A stretch of 64,000 nt of DNA from Alkalibacter mobilis (lineage in GTDB: Bacteria; Bacillota; Clostridia; Eubacteriales; Alkalibacteraceae): positions 1 through 64,000 of the forward strand of contig NZ_JADNRK010000005.1 of NCBI RefSeq assembly GCF_015594845.1. Reading direction: 5' to 3'. Below the pieces are notes generated by a model. The model had not been told where the DNA came from. It was given only the letters and a program-made list of their open reading frames with translations, and made no database searches. The position numbers were made by a program, and so were the translations under genes. The stretch's first letter is position 1. Each line of letters opens with the position of its first letter. Positions 18,010-26,612 of this stretch are shown here, one piece after another.

Positions 18010-18762
18010 CTATTCGGCTGCGAGTTCCAGAAATCTTTGAAGTTGCTTTTTTATCTGCAAATCTGTGATTTGACTCTCATTTTCGACAACTACACCGTTT
18101 TTTTCCAGCTGTTCATCTTCCAGTATCAGAATATGTGCATTTGGACACATTTTTTCGATTTCGTTCAAATGGCCCTTTATAAAATCCGTATTATTAGGGT
18201 TGCAGGTAATTATTACCGTCTGAGTCTTTCCATATTCTTGCAATACCGGCTTTGCCAGTTGCATCACGTTCTCTGCATGATGGTCTATCTTGTGGTGGAT
18301 AATTTTCTCAGCTATATTGACCGAAAGTTGAATGATGCGCTTTTCATTTTCAATGAAGTAATCTTTGACTTTTTTTTCAGCTTCATCCAAAAGTTTGATG
18401 GCATTTTTTCTCATTGATTCCGTTTCGATCCGACCGTCTTCAAAGCCTCTCTGAAACCCTTCATTGTAGCCTTCGACAACACTTTCTCTTCTTGCAGCAT
18501 CTTTAATTGTTTCAGCTTGAGCTCTGGCTTCTTTCAACAGCTCTTCCCTTTTGACCGAAAGTTCTTCTTCGATTTGACTTCGTATTCGATTTTCCATTTC
18601 TTTTACGAATTTATCAATGTCCTCTTCCTGATCGTCCGATTCTTCGAGATTTATCGTCTTTTTTTTAAAATCAGACAAGTCCATGGGGTGAAGTTGTTTT
18701 TCAGCATCCTTGATTCCATCGGGATTTTTAATGATCTTATACGATAATGCTATCGGAATCAC
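18010..18762 (-). CDS. fliH: Flagellar assembly protein FliH
   Basis: About 250 residues, with a coiled-coil N-terminal part and a V/F-type ATPase E-subunit-like C-terminal domain (about 115-250; EKRIIQLSVNIAEKIIHHKI). FliH regulates the FliI ATPase. A repeated pattern of glycines (YNEGFQRGFEDGR) lies at the centre, typical of FliH. The start is unclear: GTG 18762 or TTG 18771, both inside the end of fliG; a strong GGGGTGAT motif lies just after both. Confidence 0.85.
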   Translation of the reverse strand: MIPIALSYKIIKNPDGIKDAEKQLHPMDLSDFKKKTINLEESDDQEEDIDKFVKEMENRIRSQIEEELSVKREELLKEARAQAETIKDAARRESVVEGYNEGFQRGFEDGRIETESMRKNAIKLLDEAEKKVKDYFIENEKRIIQLSVNIAEKIIHHKIDHHAENVMQLAKPVLQEYGKTQTVIITCNPNNTDFIKGHLNEIEKMCPNAHILILEDEQLEKNGVVVENESQITDLQIKKQLQRFLELAAE

Positions 18763-19750
18763 CCCTTCCAATAACTATTTCTCCTGCTTCTTCGAGCCTT
18801 CTAATTATGCCCACAATTCTGTGCTGAGCCTCTTCCACAGTTGACAACCTGACCGGCCCCATAAATTCGATATCTTCGCGGATGGTCTCTGCAGCTCTCT
18901 TTGATACGTTTGAATAAACCACGGTTGATACCTCTTCAGAAGCTCCTTTGAGCGCAAGTACCAGATCTTCATTGCTGACTTCTCTAAGCACTCTCTGGAT
19001 GGAGCCTTTGTCGAGAGAAACGATATCTTCAAACACAAACAGATTTGCTTTTACTATTTCTGCCAATTCGGGCTGGGATTTTTCCAAATCGCTTAGAATA
19101 TTCTTCTCTGTGGTCCTATCTACCGAGTTAAGTATCTCGACCAAAGTTTTCACCCCTCCGATATTCTCAGAGTCGCTGTCGATTATATTTGAAAATTTAT
19201 TCTGCAAAATAGTTTCGATTCTTTTGATAACAGCCGGAGAAGTCCTGTTGATCACTCCAATCCTTTCAGCCACCTCCGCCTGAAGTTCCGTGGGAAACAT
19301 GGATAACACATCTGCGGCTTTGTCGGCCTGTATATAACACATGATCAAAGCAATGGTTTGAGGATGTTCGTTTGCCAGCATGTTTGCCAATTGATGGGTA
19401 TCGGCTTTTCTAAGAATGGCAAAGGGCATTTCCCTCTGTTGAATCTGGTTTAGAACATCCAACACTTCTTTAGCCCGGGAAGTACCCAATGCCTTGGTGA
19501 GAAGGTTTCTTGCATAGTCGATTCCTCCATCCAGGATGTATTCCCTGGCAGAAGCCATGTCCATAAAATCCTGGATCACTCTTTCTCTTTCATGAGGTTC
19601 CACGTATTCGATATTTGCTATTTCGTAAGTTACCTTCTGAATCATATTGTCCGGAAGCATTCTCAAAATCTGAGATGAAACTTCGGGTCCCAACGCTATC
19701 AAAAGTATAGCCGCTCTTTTGATTCCATTTACTTTACCTTGCATTTTCAA
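18737..19750 (-). CDS. fliG: Motor switch protein FliG
   Basis: A 337-residue rotor protein that couples the stator to rotation and binds FliF and FliM. The EHPQTIALIM motif of the middle domain is at about 127-136, and the C-terminal torque helix with alternating charges (RAAETIREDIEFMGPVRLS) is near 288-306. Full length. Confidence 0.95.
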   Translation of the reverse strand: MKMQGKVNGIKRAAILLIALGPEVSSQILRMLPDNMIQKVTYEIANIEYVEPHERERVIQDFMDMASAREYILDGGIDYARNLLTKALGTSRAKEVLDVLNQIQQREMPFAILRKADTHQLANMLANEHPQTIALIMCYIQADKAADVLSMFPTELQAEVAERIGVINRTSPAVIKRIETILQNKFSNIIDSDSENIGGVKTLVEILNSVDRTTEKNILSDLEKSQPELAEIVKANLFVFEDIVSLDKGSIQRVLREVSNEDLVLALKGASEEVSTVVYSNVSKRAAETIREDIEFMGPVRLSTVEEAQHRIVGIIRRLEEAGEIVIGRGDSDSIIV

Positions 19751-19756
19751 TCATCC

Positions 19757-21316
19757 TCAATCTTTCATCCAGGCTTTGATAAGATCGGCAGCAATTTCCG
19801 GATGTTCCTGGGCGTATTCCTTGATTTGTTTTTCCTGCTGGTTTTCCTTTACCTCAAACTTTTTAACGACTTCATCGATCAAATTTTCCGGTTCCTGCAT
19901 AGGCACAGACATTTCAGCAGCAAGTTGCATTTTGTCTTCTTTTCTTCTTCTACCCAGCATCATCCTTAGCACCGATATGAATATCAGAAGACCCAGCAGC
20001 GAAAATACGCCAAACAATATGTAATCTCCATACCTGTCCATTATGGATCTGGAAGCCTCTTGGGCTTTTCTTACTTCTTCAAGTTCTTTTTCCAGTTCCA
20101 ACTGATATTCCCTGTCGAAGACAACACCTTCTACATTGATCAGGTCTCCACGATTTACGTCATACCCTGTTGCAGTTGCAACCAGATTTCTGATACTGTC
20201 TCTTTGCCCCTGTGTTAAATCCCCGTCATACAATACCGAAGTCGATATCTTGACTACCTTTCCCGGAGCTTTTACTGTATTGGTTCTCGATTCTGTCAGT
20301 TCGTAATTTACCGTACCGTCAAAAGAGGACAACCCTTCATCATCAACGCCACTCAAAACATTTTGTGCGCTGTCACCTATGGGATCGTTCATTATACTGC
20401 CTTGATCCAGTTCCGAACCCACCGCACTCATTTGCTCGCTTCTGACAACAGGATTTTCATAACTTATAACTGTTTGCTCTTCTGCATCAAAGTCCAAATC
20501 GGCGTAAACGGATACCTTGATCTTCTCCGGCCCAAAAGCCGGTCCCAATAAATTCAAAATATTATTTTTTAGTTCCGACTCAAACCCGGATCTTATTTCG
20601 CTGTATTTGCTCATCATGTCTATTCCAGCATTAGTCTCGGAAGTAGAAAGTCCTGCATTTAATAAATTTCCGTACGTGTCTATTACTCTGACATTTTCTT
20701 CGGGAAGGCTGTCGACAGCACCTGAAATCAGGGCAACAATTCCGGAAACCGCCTGATCACTTAGATTTGACCCGGTTTTTACGTCCAATATGACAGAGGC
20801 TGTGGCTGATCGTTTCTCTGTATCAAAAATACTATCTTGGCTCATCACCAAATGTACACGGGCTGCTTCGATTTCAGTCAAAGACATTACCGATCTTTGA
20901 AGTTCCCCCTCAAGAGCTCTTTGGTACATGATCTTCCTGTCTTCGTCCGTCACCATCATTCCCATATCGTCGAATATTTCAAATCCCGTGGAGTTTTCGG
21001 GCATCATTCCATTCATTGCAAGATCCAGTCTATACTTGTCCACGTGCTTTTCATCGATGTAGATGTCCTTGCCACCGTTTTCGATCCTGTAGTCAATGTC
21101 TTTTCTTGCATCCAAGTCTGCAGTTATTGATGCCGCATCCTGTAGATCTAGGTTTGTAAAGAGAGGTACATACTCGACTTTCCCACTGTACCACGCATAA
21201 ACCAGAATGAATGAAATCAAGGATACAATGGCTAAAATCAAAGCATTTTTCTTTTTTTTGTCGATGTTATCCCATCCACCCCTGATTTTCAGGGTCAATT
21301 CCTTTAATTTTTCCAT
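19757..21316 (-). CDS. fliF: MS-ring protein FliF
   Basis: A 519-residue membrane protein forming the MS ring, with membrane segments near residues 25-45 and about 425-445 and a YscJ/FliF domain between. The C-terminal tail (EHPEIAADLIKAWMKD) binds FliG. ATG at 21316 is chosen because AAGGAG stands 7 nt before it; the frame stays open farther upstream without such a site. Confidence 0.93.
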   Translation of the reverse strand: MEKLKELTLKIRGGWDNIDKKKKNALILAIVSLISFILVYAWYSGKVEYVPLFTNLDLQDAASITADLDARKDIDYRIENGGKDIYIDEKHVDKYRLDLAMNGMMPENSTGFEIFDDMGMMVTDEDRKIMYQRALEGELQRSVMSLTEIEAARVHLVMSQDSIFDTEKRSATASVILDVKTGSNLSDQAVSGIVALISGAVDSLPEENVRVIDTYGNLLNAGLSTSETNAGIDMMSKYSEIRSGFESELKNNILNLLGPAFGPEKIKVSVYADLDFDAEEQTVISYENPVVRSEQMSAVGSELDQGSIMNDPIGDSAQNVLSGVDDEGLSSFDGTVNYELTESRTNTVKAPGKVVKISTSVLYDGDLTQGQRDSIRNLVATATGYDVNRGDLINVEGVVFDREYQLELEKELEEVRKAQEASRSIMDRYGDYILFGVFSLLGLLIFISVLRMMLGRRRKEDKMQLAAEMSVPMQEPENLIDEVVKKFEVKENQQEKQIKEYAQEHPEIAADLIKAWMKD

Positions 21317-21556
21317 CAGCAAGCTCCTTACTTCCACAAAAATTTCATATCTGGCATAATTTTGATTTTTACTGTATTTAATCAATGCAATTTTCCCAAT
21401 CTAAAACTGCTTATTCATGAAACTCTTTTTTCATACTGTGTAATACCTATAAGAGTTGGTATGTTAAGAAGCAGTCTGTTAGTTGATTTGTTCAATTTAT
21501 AGTTTGCCATCCTGGATGCACTTTATAGTAAAAAGAAATCTCTCTTTGATCCAAAT
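21317..21556 (-). other. 240-nt intergenic stretch between fliE and fliF
   Basis: An unusually long gap inside a compact operon. It is AT-rich; I see no convincing gene, terminator or riboswitch, only short weak repeats and a 31-codon frame at 21415-21510 without a usable ribosome site. It may hold an internal promoter or an mRNA processing site before fliF. Confidence 0.35.
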
Positions 21557-21886
21557 TTATAGCTGCATGTTGTTCAATTCTTTGTACGCTTCCACAACTT
21601 TGTTTCTGATTTGTACGGCCAGCTCCATGCTCAATCTGGCTTCTTCAGCAGTGATCATCACCTGATGAAGATCTTCCGTGTTGCCAGCTGCAAAATCCGC
21701 AATCATATCATCTGATCGTGTCTGAACGCTGTTCAGCTTCCCTATCTGTTCTGAAATCAAACTTTCAAAAGATCCAGCAGGCTGTCCTAAGGATTCCAAT
21801 TCTTCCGGTTTTATTTCAATGCTTTGATTGACCAGATTCTTATATCTACTCAAAATATTATTGTATTCGCTATTTATTCCGTTCAT
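21557..21886 (-). CDS. fliE: Hook-basal body protein FliE
   Basis: A 109-residue rod-to-MS-ring adaptor. The C-terminal half carries the family motif EARLSMELAVQIRNKVVEAY (about 83-102) and DLHQVMITAEE. It lies in canonical order flgB-flgC-fliE. Confidence 0.92.
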   Translation of the reverse strand: MNGINSEYNNILSRYKNLVNQSIEIKPEELESLGQPAGSFESLISEQIGKLNSVQTRSDDMIADFAAGNTEDLHQVMITAEEARLSMELAVQIRNKVVEAYKELNNMQL

Positions 21887-21895
21887 AAATTACAC

Positions 21896-22330
21896 CTAAC
21901 CTTTTGATATTTCTACTGCTTTATTCAGCATGGCCTTGCTGGCTTTTAGGGCGGTTGCATTTGCCTCGTAAGATCTTTGGGCTTCGATCAACCCAACCAT
22001 TTCATCCAGTAGATTTACATTAGGCATTGTCACATAGCCTTCATCATCTGCATCGGGGTGATTAGGATCGTAGACAAGCCTCATGTTGTCAGGATCTTCC
22101 AAGATGCCTGTTACCTTTACGCCCATAGTCACTTCTTCCTGTCTTTTTGTATATTTATTATATTGATCCTTGACCATTTCCTGAAAAGCAACTTCTTTCC
22201 TTTGGTAAGGTCCACCTTCTTCCGTTCTGGTGGTGTTAACATTTGCAATATTGGATGATATTGTATCCAGCTTCAGTCTTTCCAAAGTAAGTCCTGAAGC
22301 GTTGATTTTCATTGAATTGAAAACTGACAT
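21896..22330 (-). CDS. flgC: Proximal rod protein FlgC
   Basis: A 144-residue rod protein. The N-terminal segment (ASGLTLERLKLDTISSNIAN) and C-terminal motif (VNLLDEMVGLIEAQRSYEAN) are both typical, with MSVFNSMKI at the start. ATG start with GGAG upstream. Confidence 0.95.
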   Translation of the reverse strand: MSVFNSMKINASGLTLERLKLDTISSNIANVNTTRTEEGGPYQRKEVAFQEMVKDQYNKYTKRQEEVTMGVKVTGILEDPDNMRLVYDPNHPDADDEGYVTMPNVNLLDEMVGLIEAQRSYEANATALKASKAMLNKAVEISKG

Positions 22331-22450
22331 GGTTTCACTCCTTCAATAAAGTAAATTGACCTTACGATCGTTTTTATTTATTAAATATTTTAATACTTAG
22401 TTAAACAATAGTTATGGTTGGTTATTATTCAAAAAAATAATATTTATACA

Positions 22451-22837
22451 TTAACGATTGATCACATAGCTCATATTGCTTAATTTTCTATTCAGTTGTT
22501 CGATCAATGCCGAATAGTAAATCTCGTTGGCTGCCAAATCAACCATTTCCCTGTCGATATCTACATTGTTGCCATTTTCGTTCATACTATGCTCCTCAGA
22601 TTTCACCACTTTTGGAGAGACAGAGGAAATATCTGTGCCACCAAGGTGATTTTCGTGAGTTTTTTTCATGGAAACGCCAGCATTCCCGATAGCTTTTCTT
22701 AATTCGCTTTCAAACTCGACTTTACCGGCTTTAAAACCGGGTGTATTAACATTGGCAATGTTGGATGATATGGATTTTTGTCTAATTGATGCTGCATCCA
22801 AACCTTTTTTTATTATGTCGTAACTGAAATCGGCCAT
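22451..22837 (-). CDS. flgB: Proximal rod protein FlgB
   Basis: A 128-residue rod protein with the N-terminal rod signature (SISSNIANVNTPGFKAGKV) and C-terminal VDLAANEIYYSALIEQLNRK. It is the first gene of the fla operon; GGGGGCGAC precedes the ATG. A gap of 120 nt separates it from flgC. Confidence 0.95.
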   Translation of the reverse strand: MADFSYDIIKKGLDAASIRQKSISSNIANVNTPGFKAGKVEFESELRKAIGNAGVSMKKTHENHLGGTDISSVSPKVVKSEEHSMNENGNNVDIDREMVDLAANEIYYSALIEQLNRKLSNMSYVINR

Positions 22838-22997
22838 ATTGTCGCCCCCAAATTTTTGTTCTTAAATTTACTTAAATTTTATTTTTTTAAGAATTAAGAA
22901 ATAATTTCCAATCACATTTTATAATTCTATAGCTAAATTTTAAAAAAATCAACAGAATATAAGTAAAAAGTTTGTTAATCAAACATTTTTTATGGGT

Positions 22998-23026
22998 ATA
23001 TAAAATTAATTTGTAAGTTTTGCCAA
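22998..23026 (-). promoter_or_regulatory. Candidate sigma-A promoter of the fla operon
   Basis: On the minus strand TTGGCA (23021-23026), 17-nt spacer, TTATAT (22998-23003), giving a leader of about 150 nt before flgB. The 300-nt region 22838-23137 is very AT-rich and holds only this promoter candidate, other weak matches (for example a TTGATT...TATAGA pair near 22.94 kb) and the terminator of the preceding operon. No c-di-GMP riboswitch was recognised here, unlike the flgB leader of Clostridioides difficile. Confidence 0.5.
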
Positions 23027-23074
23027 CAAAGTTTACATATATTGTATTATATGTAATTTTCTTAAAAATAAAAA

Positions 23075-23124
23075 AATCCAGAAATTCAATATAATGTAAT
23101 TAATGCAACATTATATTGAATTTC
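23075..23124 (-). terminator. Terminator of flaG-fliD-fliS-fliT
   Basis: A perfect 17-bp inverted repeat (GAAATTCAATATAATGT at 23081-23097 and its complement at 23108-23124) with a 10-nt loop, 13 nt after the fliT-like stop. On the minus strand it is followed by TGGATTTTTTTA. It separates the late operon from the fla operon. Confidence 0.9.
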
Positions 23125-23137
23125 CAGATATGTTGTT

Positions 23138-23530
23138 CTATCTAAAATCCTTATCTACAAATATGGATATGCTCTCTTTTTTTACGTAACTGCTGGTAAT
23201 ACTTTTTATTTTCGAAAATTGATTCATTGAATTCAGGGTATCGGCTTTTGACTTTTTCAGTGAAAACATCAATTTATCATTGTTGCTTTTAAGTATCTTC
23301 GCCAGCTCCAAGACTTTTTTGAACATTTGAATGTATTCAATGTGGTCTCTGAAAATTTCATCATCAAACGAAGCATCAATTACTTCAAGTTCTCTAAACA
23401 GGCATTTATTTTTTTCTATTGCTGCTATGCATTCTTCGGGTGAATCCAGATCTACTTTTGTGTTATTGATTGCCTCGGAAAATAAAATCTGTTTTCTCAT
23501 TAGTACTTCGTAATAATTTTCAGAATTCAT
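23138..23530 (-). CDS. FliT-like flagellar export chaperone
   Basis: A roughly 130-residue helical protein directly after fliS, where Firmicutes carry FliT, the chaperone of FliD. The composition (charged helices, KSKADTLNSMNQF) fits a short helical bundle. Sequence identity to FliT is not obvious; the call is positional. ATG 23530 follows GGAG by 6 nt and overlaps the fliS stop as ATGA. Confidence 0.6.
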   Translation of the reverse strand: MNSENYYEVLMRKQILFSEAINNTKVDLDSPEECIAAIEKNKCLFRELEVIDASFDDEIFRDHIEYIQMFKKVLELAKILKSNNDKLMFSLKKSKADTLNSMNQFSKIKSITSSYVKKESISIFVDKDFR

Positions 23531-23904
23531 ATTCTGCTCCACACTTGGCTTAATTCCTCCAAAAAACTTATGACTTCATCCAATACCGATTTGTCCTTGT
23601 CAATATTTGCTCTGACAGTTCGTTCGTACATGTATCGGTACAATGACATCAGGTTTTCAGCAATTTCACCACCGTGATCAAAATTTATGGTACTCATCAA
23701 TTCCGCCAAAATGTCTTGAGCTTTTATTATCAAACTATTTGTTTTCTCAATGTCGCCTTCGTTGATTGCCATTTTTGCCAGTTTAAGATTCTTAGCCGCT
23801 CCGTCATACAACATTATTACCAGTTTTTTCTTTGACGCCGTCATTACTTCATTACTTTTATATGCATTGCCGGCATTGGCATATGCATTATTGGTTGCAT
23901 ACAT
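23527..23904 (-). CDS. fliS: Flagellin chaperone FliS
   Basis: A 125-residue four-helix chaperone that keeps flagellin unpolymerised. It starts with the family pattern NAYANAGNAYKSNEVMTASK and has KLVIMLYDGAAKNLKLAK. In Firmicutes it also works with FliW on flagellin homeostasis. ATGs and stops overlap with the fliT-like gene. Confidence 0.93.
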   Translation of the reverse strand: MYATNNAYANAGNAYKSNEVMTASKKKLVIMLYDGAAKNLKLAKMAINEGDIEKTNSLIIKAQDILAELMSTINFDHGGEIAENLMSLYRYMYERTVRANIDKDKSVLDEVISFLEELSQVWSRI

Positions 23905-23916
23905 TACAAATCCCCC

Positions 23917-25293
23917 TTACTTGTTGTTTCCAACTGAAGCCGTCAAACTCGATATCTGACTTGTCAGCCAACTCATTTGAGATTCGGCCTCCATCATTGC
24001 CGTGTCAAGCTTGCTGAACATGTTTATATAATATTGCTCTTTCCTTTCCATTCTCAAGTTGAAATCATCAACCTGCTTGCTTATTTCCCTTATCGATCTG
24101 TCGTAAGTATCAGTCTTTCCCTTTATGATCCCTGTGGTGGAAACAAATCCATCCAAATAGCTGTTTATTCTTGGAACGAAACCTGTTTCATCCCCCAAAG
24201 CATCCGATGCGAAAAAAAAGTTTTGCACCATTTCAGGATTTAAATCCGTCATCTCATTGAGTTTACTCTGGTCAAACTGCAATTGACCGTATTTGTCAAT
24301 AGTTGTTATACCGAGTTGGGATAAATCCGAAATATCAGTTTCCAAATTGGTGATCTTTGAAGTTACCATGTTTCTAAGGGTCGATTGCAGTCTCATCAAC
24401 GTGGCATCTCCCGCCAAATCTCCCCGGCTATTTTCCACTCCAACTTCGCCGGCATCCAGTTTGTCTGAAATGAATTGGATAGTGGAATTATACTGTTTTA
24501 CAAATTCATCCAGAGCTGAAGTCAACTTAGTTTTATCCTGGCTTACAGTCACCGTATCGAAATCACCCGTCTGATGCTCTTTTGTCAGATTTATGGTTGT
24601 ATATGCTACCACGTCCTTGATGGAATTGGTGGTTCTTTCAATATCCACTCCGTTGATATTGAACTTCGAGTTTTTGCCTTCAACGACCGACTTGCTTACT
24701 CCCAATCCAAGGGCATCAAGTGTGATTCCGTCATTATCTGTCAAATCAAGTGCAATACTGCCGGTTTCGTTGTTTTCCAGAATCAGTCTGTTGTCGATTA
24801 TCGTTGCTTTTACCCCTGAGTCTGAAGACAGGTTATTTATCTTTTCGGCTATGGACTGAACAGTGTCAGCGACATCGACCTGAATCTCAGTGCTGCCATT
24901 GATATAAAAGCTGCCGCTTACACCCAAAGCCTTGTTGCTGTCACCATCGGCAAGCGCAATTTCTCCGCCTATGACCGAGGTGTTTGTGGCCAGCTGACTT
25001 ACAGCAATTTTATAAACACCTTCAGGTGTATTTTTGCTGACTGTCATATCCGCCGATTCTCCTAAAACAGTTGCGGTCTTGCTTGTATAAGTGTCAGAGT
25101 CTTGCAATACCTTGATCTTGTCAAACAGATTGCTCAATCTGGTTCTGACATCGTTCCAGGCATTTTTTTGATTTTCCATATTTACTTTTTTATCAGAGAG
25201 TTGAACCAACGGTCTTTTTTCTATGGCCATCAATTGATCTATGGTTGTTTGGTCTATCCCTGAATATGAACCCATGAAATTTATTGTAGACAT
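23917..25293 (-). CDS. fliD: Filament cap protein FliD (HAP2)
   Basis: A 458-residue cap protein that folds flagellin at the filament tip. It has the N-terminal FliD domain (MGSYSGIDQTTIDQLMAIEK, KKVNMENQKNAW) and C-terminal coiled coil (residues about 395-455). ATG at 25293 is chosen, 6 nt after GGGGATG; the frame is open further upstream into flaG. Confidence 0.93.
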   Translation of the reverse strand: MSTINFMGSYSGIDQTTIDQLMAIEKRPLVQLSDKKVNMENQKNAWNDVRTRLSNLFDKIKVLQDSDTYTSKTATVLGESADMTVSKNTPEGVYKIAVSQLATNTSVIGGEIALADGDSNKALGVSGSFYINGSTEIQVDVADTVQSIAEKINNLSSDSGVKATIIDNRLILENNETGSIALDLTDNDGITLDALGLGVSKSVVEGKNSKFNINGVDIERTTNSIKDVVAYTTINLTKEHQTGDFDTVTVSQDKTKLTSALDEFVKQYNSTIQFISDKLDAGEVGVENSRGDLAGDATLMRLQSTLRNMVTSKITNLETDISDLSQLGITTIDKYGQLQFDQSKLNEMTDLNPEMVQNFFFASDALGDETGFVPRINSYLDGFVSTTGIIKGKTDTYDRSIREISKQVDDFNLRMERKEQYYINMFSKLDTAMMEAESQMSWLTSQISSLTASVGNNK

Positions 25294-25297
25294 AGAA

Positions 25298-25684
25298 TCA
25301 TCCCCTTTCATCCACCAATATTCCGACAAGTTCCCAGATGCTGGCTACCAAATCCAAAATCTTTTCGGGCGGCATTTCCTTTATGACTTCGTCTGTCTTC
25401 GTATCTACAAGGTTTATCATCACACGACCTGTTCCTTCGTGAATTTCAAATTTGAAGTGAGTGCTTTGCTGTTCAAACAATAATTTATTCGTTGATTCCA
25501 CGACACCTTCAAGTTCTTTTATGGTGTAGTCGTTCTTTTTTTCAACAGGTTGAAAATCCCTTAAATCGAGCGGTTCTTCTTTTGGCTTTCTACTTGAGTT
25601 GTTTTCCAGGGTACGACCTTCAACTTTTATGAGTGGCTTGGGATTTTCATTGCCGCTTCTTGAAATCTGTATCAACGTGATCAC
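25298..25684 (-). CDS. flaG: FlaG family protein
   Basis: A 128-residue FlaG-type protein. The C-terminal 75 residues hold the family domain (FEIHEGTGRVMINLVDTKTDEVIKEMPPEKILD). FlaG proteins influence filament length and precede fliD in many bacteria. The start is GTG 25684 or TTG 25675; AAGGAT lies immediately upstream. The reading frame stays open a further 58 codons upstream (see the leader entry). Confidence 0.85.
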   Translation of the reverse strand: MITLIQISRSGNENPKPLIKVEGRTLENNSSRKPKEEPLDLRDFQPVEKKNDYTIKELEGVVESTNKLLFEQQSTHFKFEIHEGTGRVMINLVDTKTDEVIKEMPPEKILDLVASIWELVGILVDERG

Positions 25685-25842
25685 ATCCTTATTTATTTGA
25701 AATTTTACTATTTGCTCACCATTTGCATTTACTAAAGGCCTGTAAGAAGATCTTTCGACAAGCTCAGGAAGACGACATTTGTAATCGAATGAAGTTTCAC
25801 GCCAAGCTTGAGTGGGTCCTTCCCCCGGTAAAATACCTTTAC
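25685..25842 (-). promoter_or_regulatory. Long leader of flaG-fliD with an open frame and GGA hairpin
   Basis: About 160 nt between the predicted transcription start and flaG. A hairpin with GGG/CCC stem and GGAAGGA loop lies at 25814-25826; GGA in a loop is the typical CsrA recognition feature, and csrA is the adjacent gene. The flaG frame is open through the whole leader and even the promoter -10, with a protein-like reading (CRLPELVERSSYRPLVNANG) but no ATG, GTG or TTG. The 15-mer TTCGACAAGCTCAGG at 25754-25768 resembles a sequence dispersed in many bacterial genomes. Function not established. Confidence 0.4.
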
Positions 25843-25849
25843 AATAGTA

Positions 25850-25875
25850 ATATCGGATGATAATTTAAATTTTTA
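25850..25875 (-). promoter_or_regulatory. Sigma-28 (FliA) promoter for flaG-fliD-fliS-fliT
   Basis: Minus-strand TAAA (25872-25875), 14-nt spacer, TCCGATAT (25850-25857). The FliA/SigD consensus is TAAA, 14-16 nt, GCCGATAT; this matches all but one base. It places filament-cap genes in the late, FlgM-controlled class. Confidence 0.85.
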
Positions 25876-25923
25876 ATAGTATCTAAATAAATTCAGACAT
25901 ATTTTTCATATGTTTTCTCCAAT

Positions 25924-25948
25924 AAAAAAACGCCGATGATCAGCGTTT
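25924..25948 (-). terminator. Terminator after csrA
   Basis: AAACGC/GCGTTT stem (25928-25933 and 25943-25948) with a 9-nt loop that contains the csrA stop codon, followed on the minus strand by TTTTTTTATT. It ends the flgM-to-csrA unit just before the next sigma-28 promoter. Confidence 0.75.
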
Positions 25949-26164
25949 GGCCTTTGTCAGTATGTTGAAACTATCTAAAGATATGCTTGCAGCTTCTTCG
26001 TTTTCTTTCTTAATTTCCTCATACACTTCTTTTCTAAAAATCGAAATGTTCTTTGGAGCTTCAATACCGATTTTGATTTTTCCGTCTCCGGCTTCAAGAA
26101 TTACTATTTCGATTTTGTCATCTATTATGATGCTCTCATTGATTTTTCTGTTTAGTATCAACAC
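25940..26164 (-). CDS. csrA: Carbon storage regulator CsrA
   Basis: A 74-residue RNA-binding regulator. It has the family pattern LILNRKINESIIIDDKIEI at the N-terminus and IGIEAPKNISIFRKEVYEEI in the centre. In B. subtilis CsrA blocks translation of flagellin mRNA and is sequestered by FliW. GTG 26164 is preferred, 9 nt after GGAGG; TTG follows directly. The start overlaps the fliW end by 29 nt, so the antagonists are translationally linked. Confidence 0.93.
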   Translation of the reverse strand: MLILNRKINESIIIDDKIEIVILEAGDGKIKIGIEAPKNISIFRKEVYEEIKKENEEAASISLDSFNILTKAKR

Positions 26165-26603
26165 CGGTATCAACCTCCTTTTTTTCGAACAAAGGGTGCT
26201 TGGTGCTATATAAAACATCATTGAGAACTTGTTGTTTACCCAGTTTTGAAACTGTATTCATAACAATGGGCGCCAGCAAGTTTATTGTGCTCTTATAAAA
26301 GTCCCCTGCCAATGTGACTATTCCCACAACAGCCAGCTGCTCTTTTTCCCTAATTTCGATTTTCAACAACTCTTCGTCGGGAATTTCTATTTCGTAATCC
26401 TTGTAGAATACCCAAGGTTCCGCTACGATAAAACTTACATAATCTTTATCTATATCCTGCAACACTTTGAATTCTTCATTACCTGGAATATTCAACAATG
26501 CAAACTTCCTGCTGTCCTCAAAACCCAGAATTCCATCGGGAAAAGTAATAACATGTTTATCGTTTATATCGACTTCGCCCAAAAATTTTGTTTTAATTTT
26601 CAT
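26136..26603 (-). CDS. fliW: Flagellar assembly factor FliW
   Basis: A 155-residue protein that binds CsrA or flagellin and thereby links flagellin synthesis to secretion. Family motifs FPDGILGFEDSRKFALLN and VAEPWVFYKDYEIEI are present; GDFYKSTINLLAPIVMN near the C-terminal third. It lies between flgL and csrA, as in Bacillus. Confidence 0.93.
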   Translation of the reverse strand: MKIKTKFLGEVDINDKHVITFPDGILGFEDSRKFALLNIPGNEEFKVLQDIDKDYVSFIVAEPWVFYKDYEIEIPDEELLKIEIREKEQLAVVGIVTLAGDFYKSTINLLAPIVMNTVSKLGKQQVLNDVLYSTKHPLFEKKEVDTGVDTKQKNQ

Positions 26604-26612
26604 AAGATCCTC

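Noticed and set aside
21415-21510. 31-codon open frame between fliE and fliF
   Set aside because: Too short, no spaced ribosome site and no recognised similarity.
22838-22997. Riboswitch in the flgB leader, as in Clostridioides difficile
   Set aside because: The sequence is AT-rich with none of the GEMM core motifs found at 60.3 kb.
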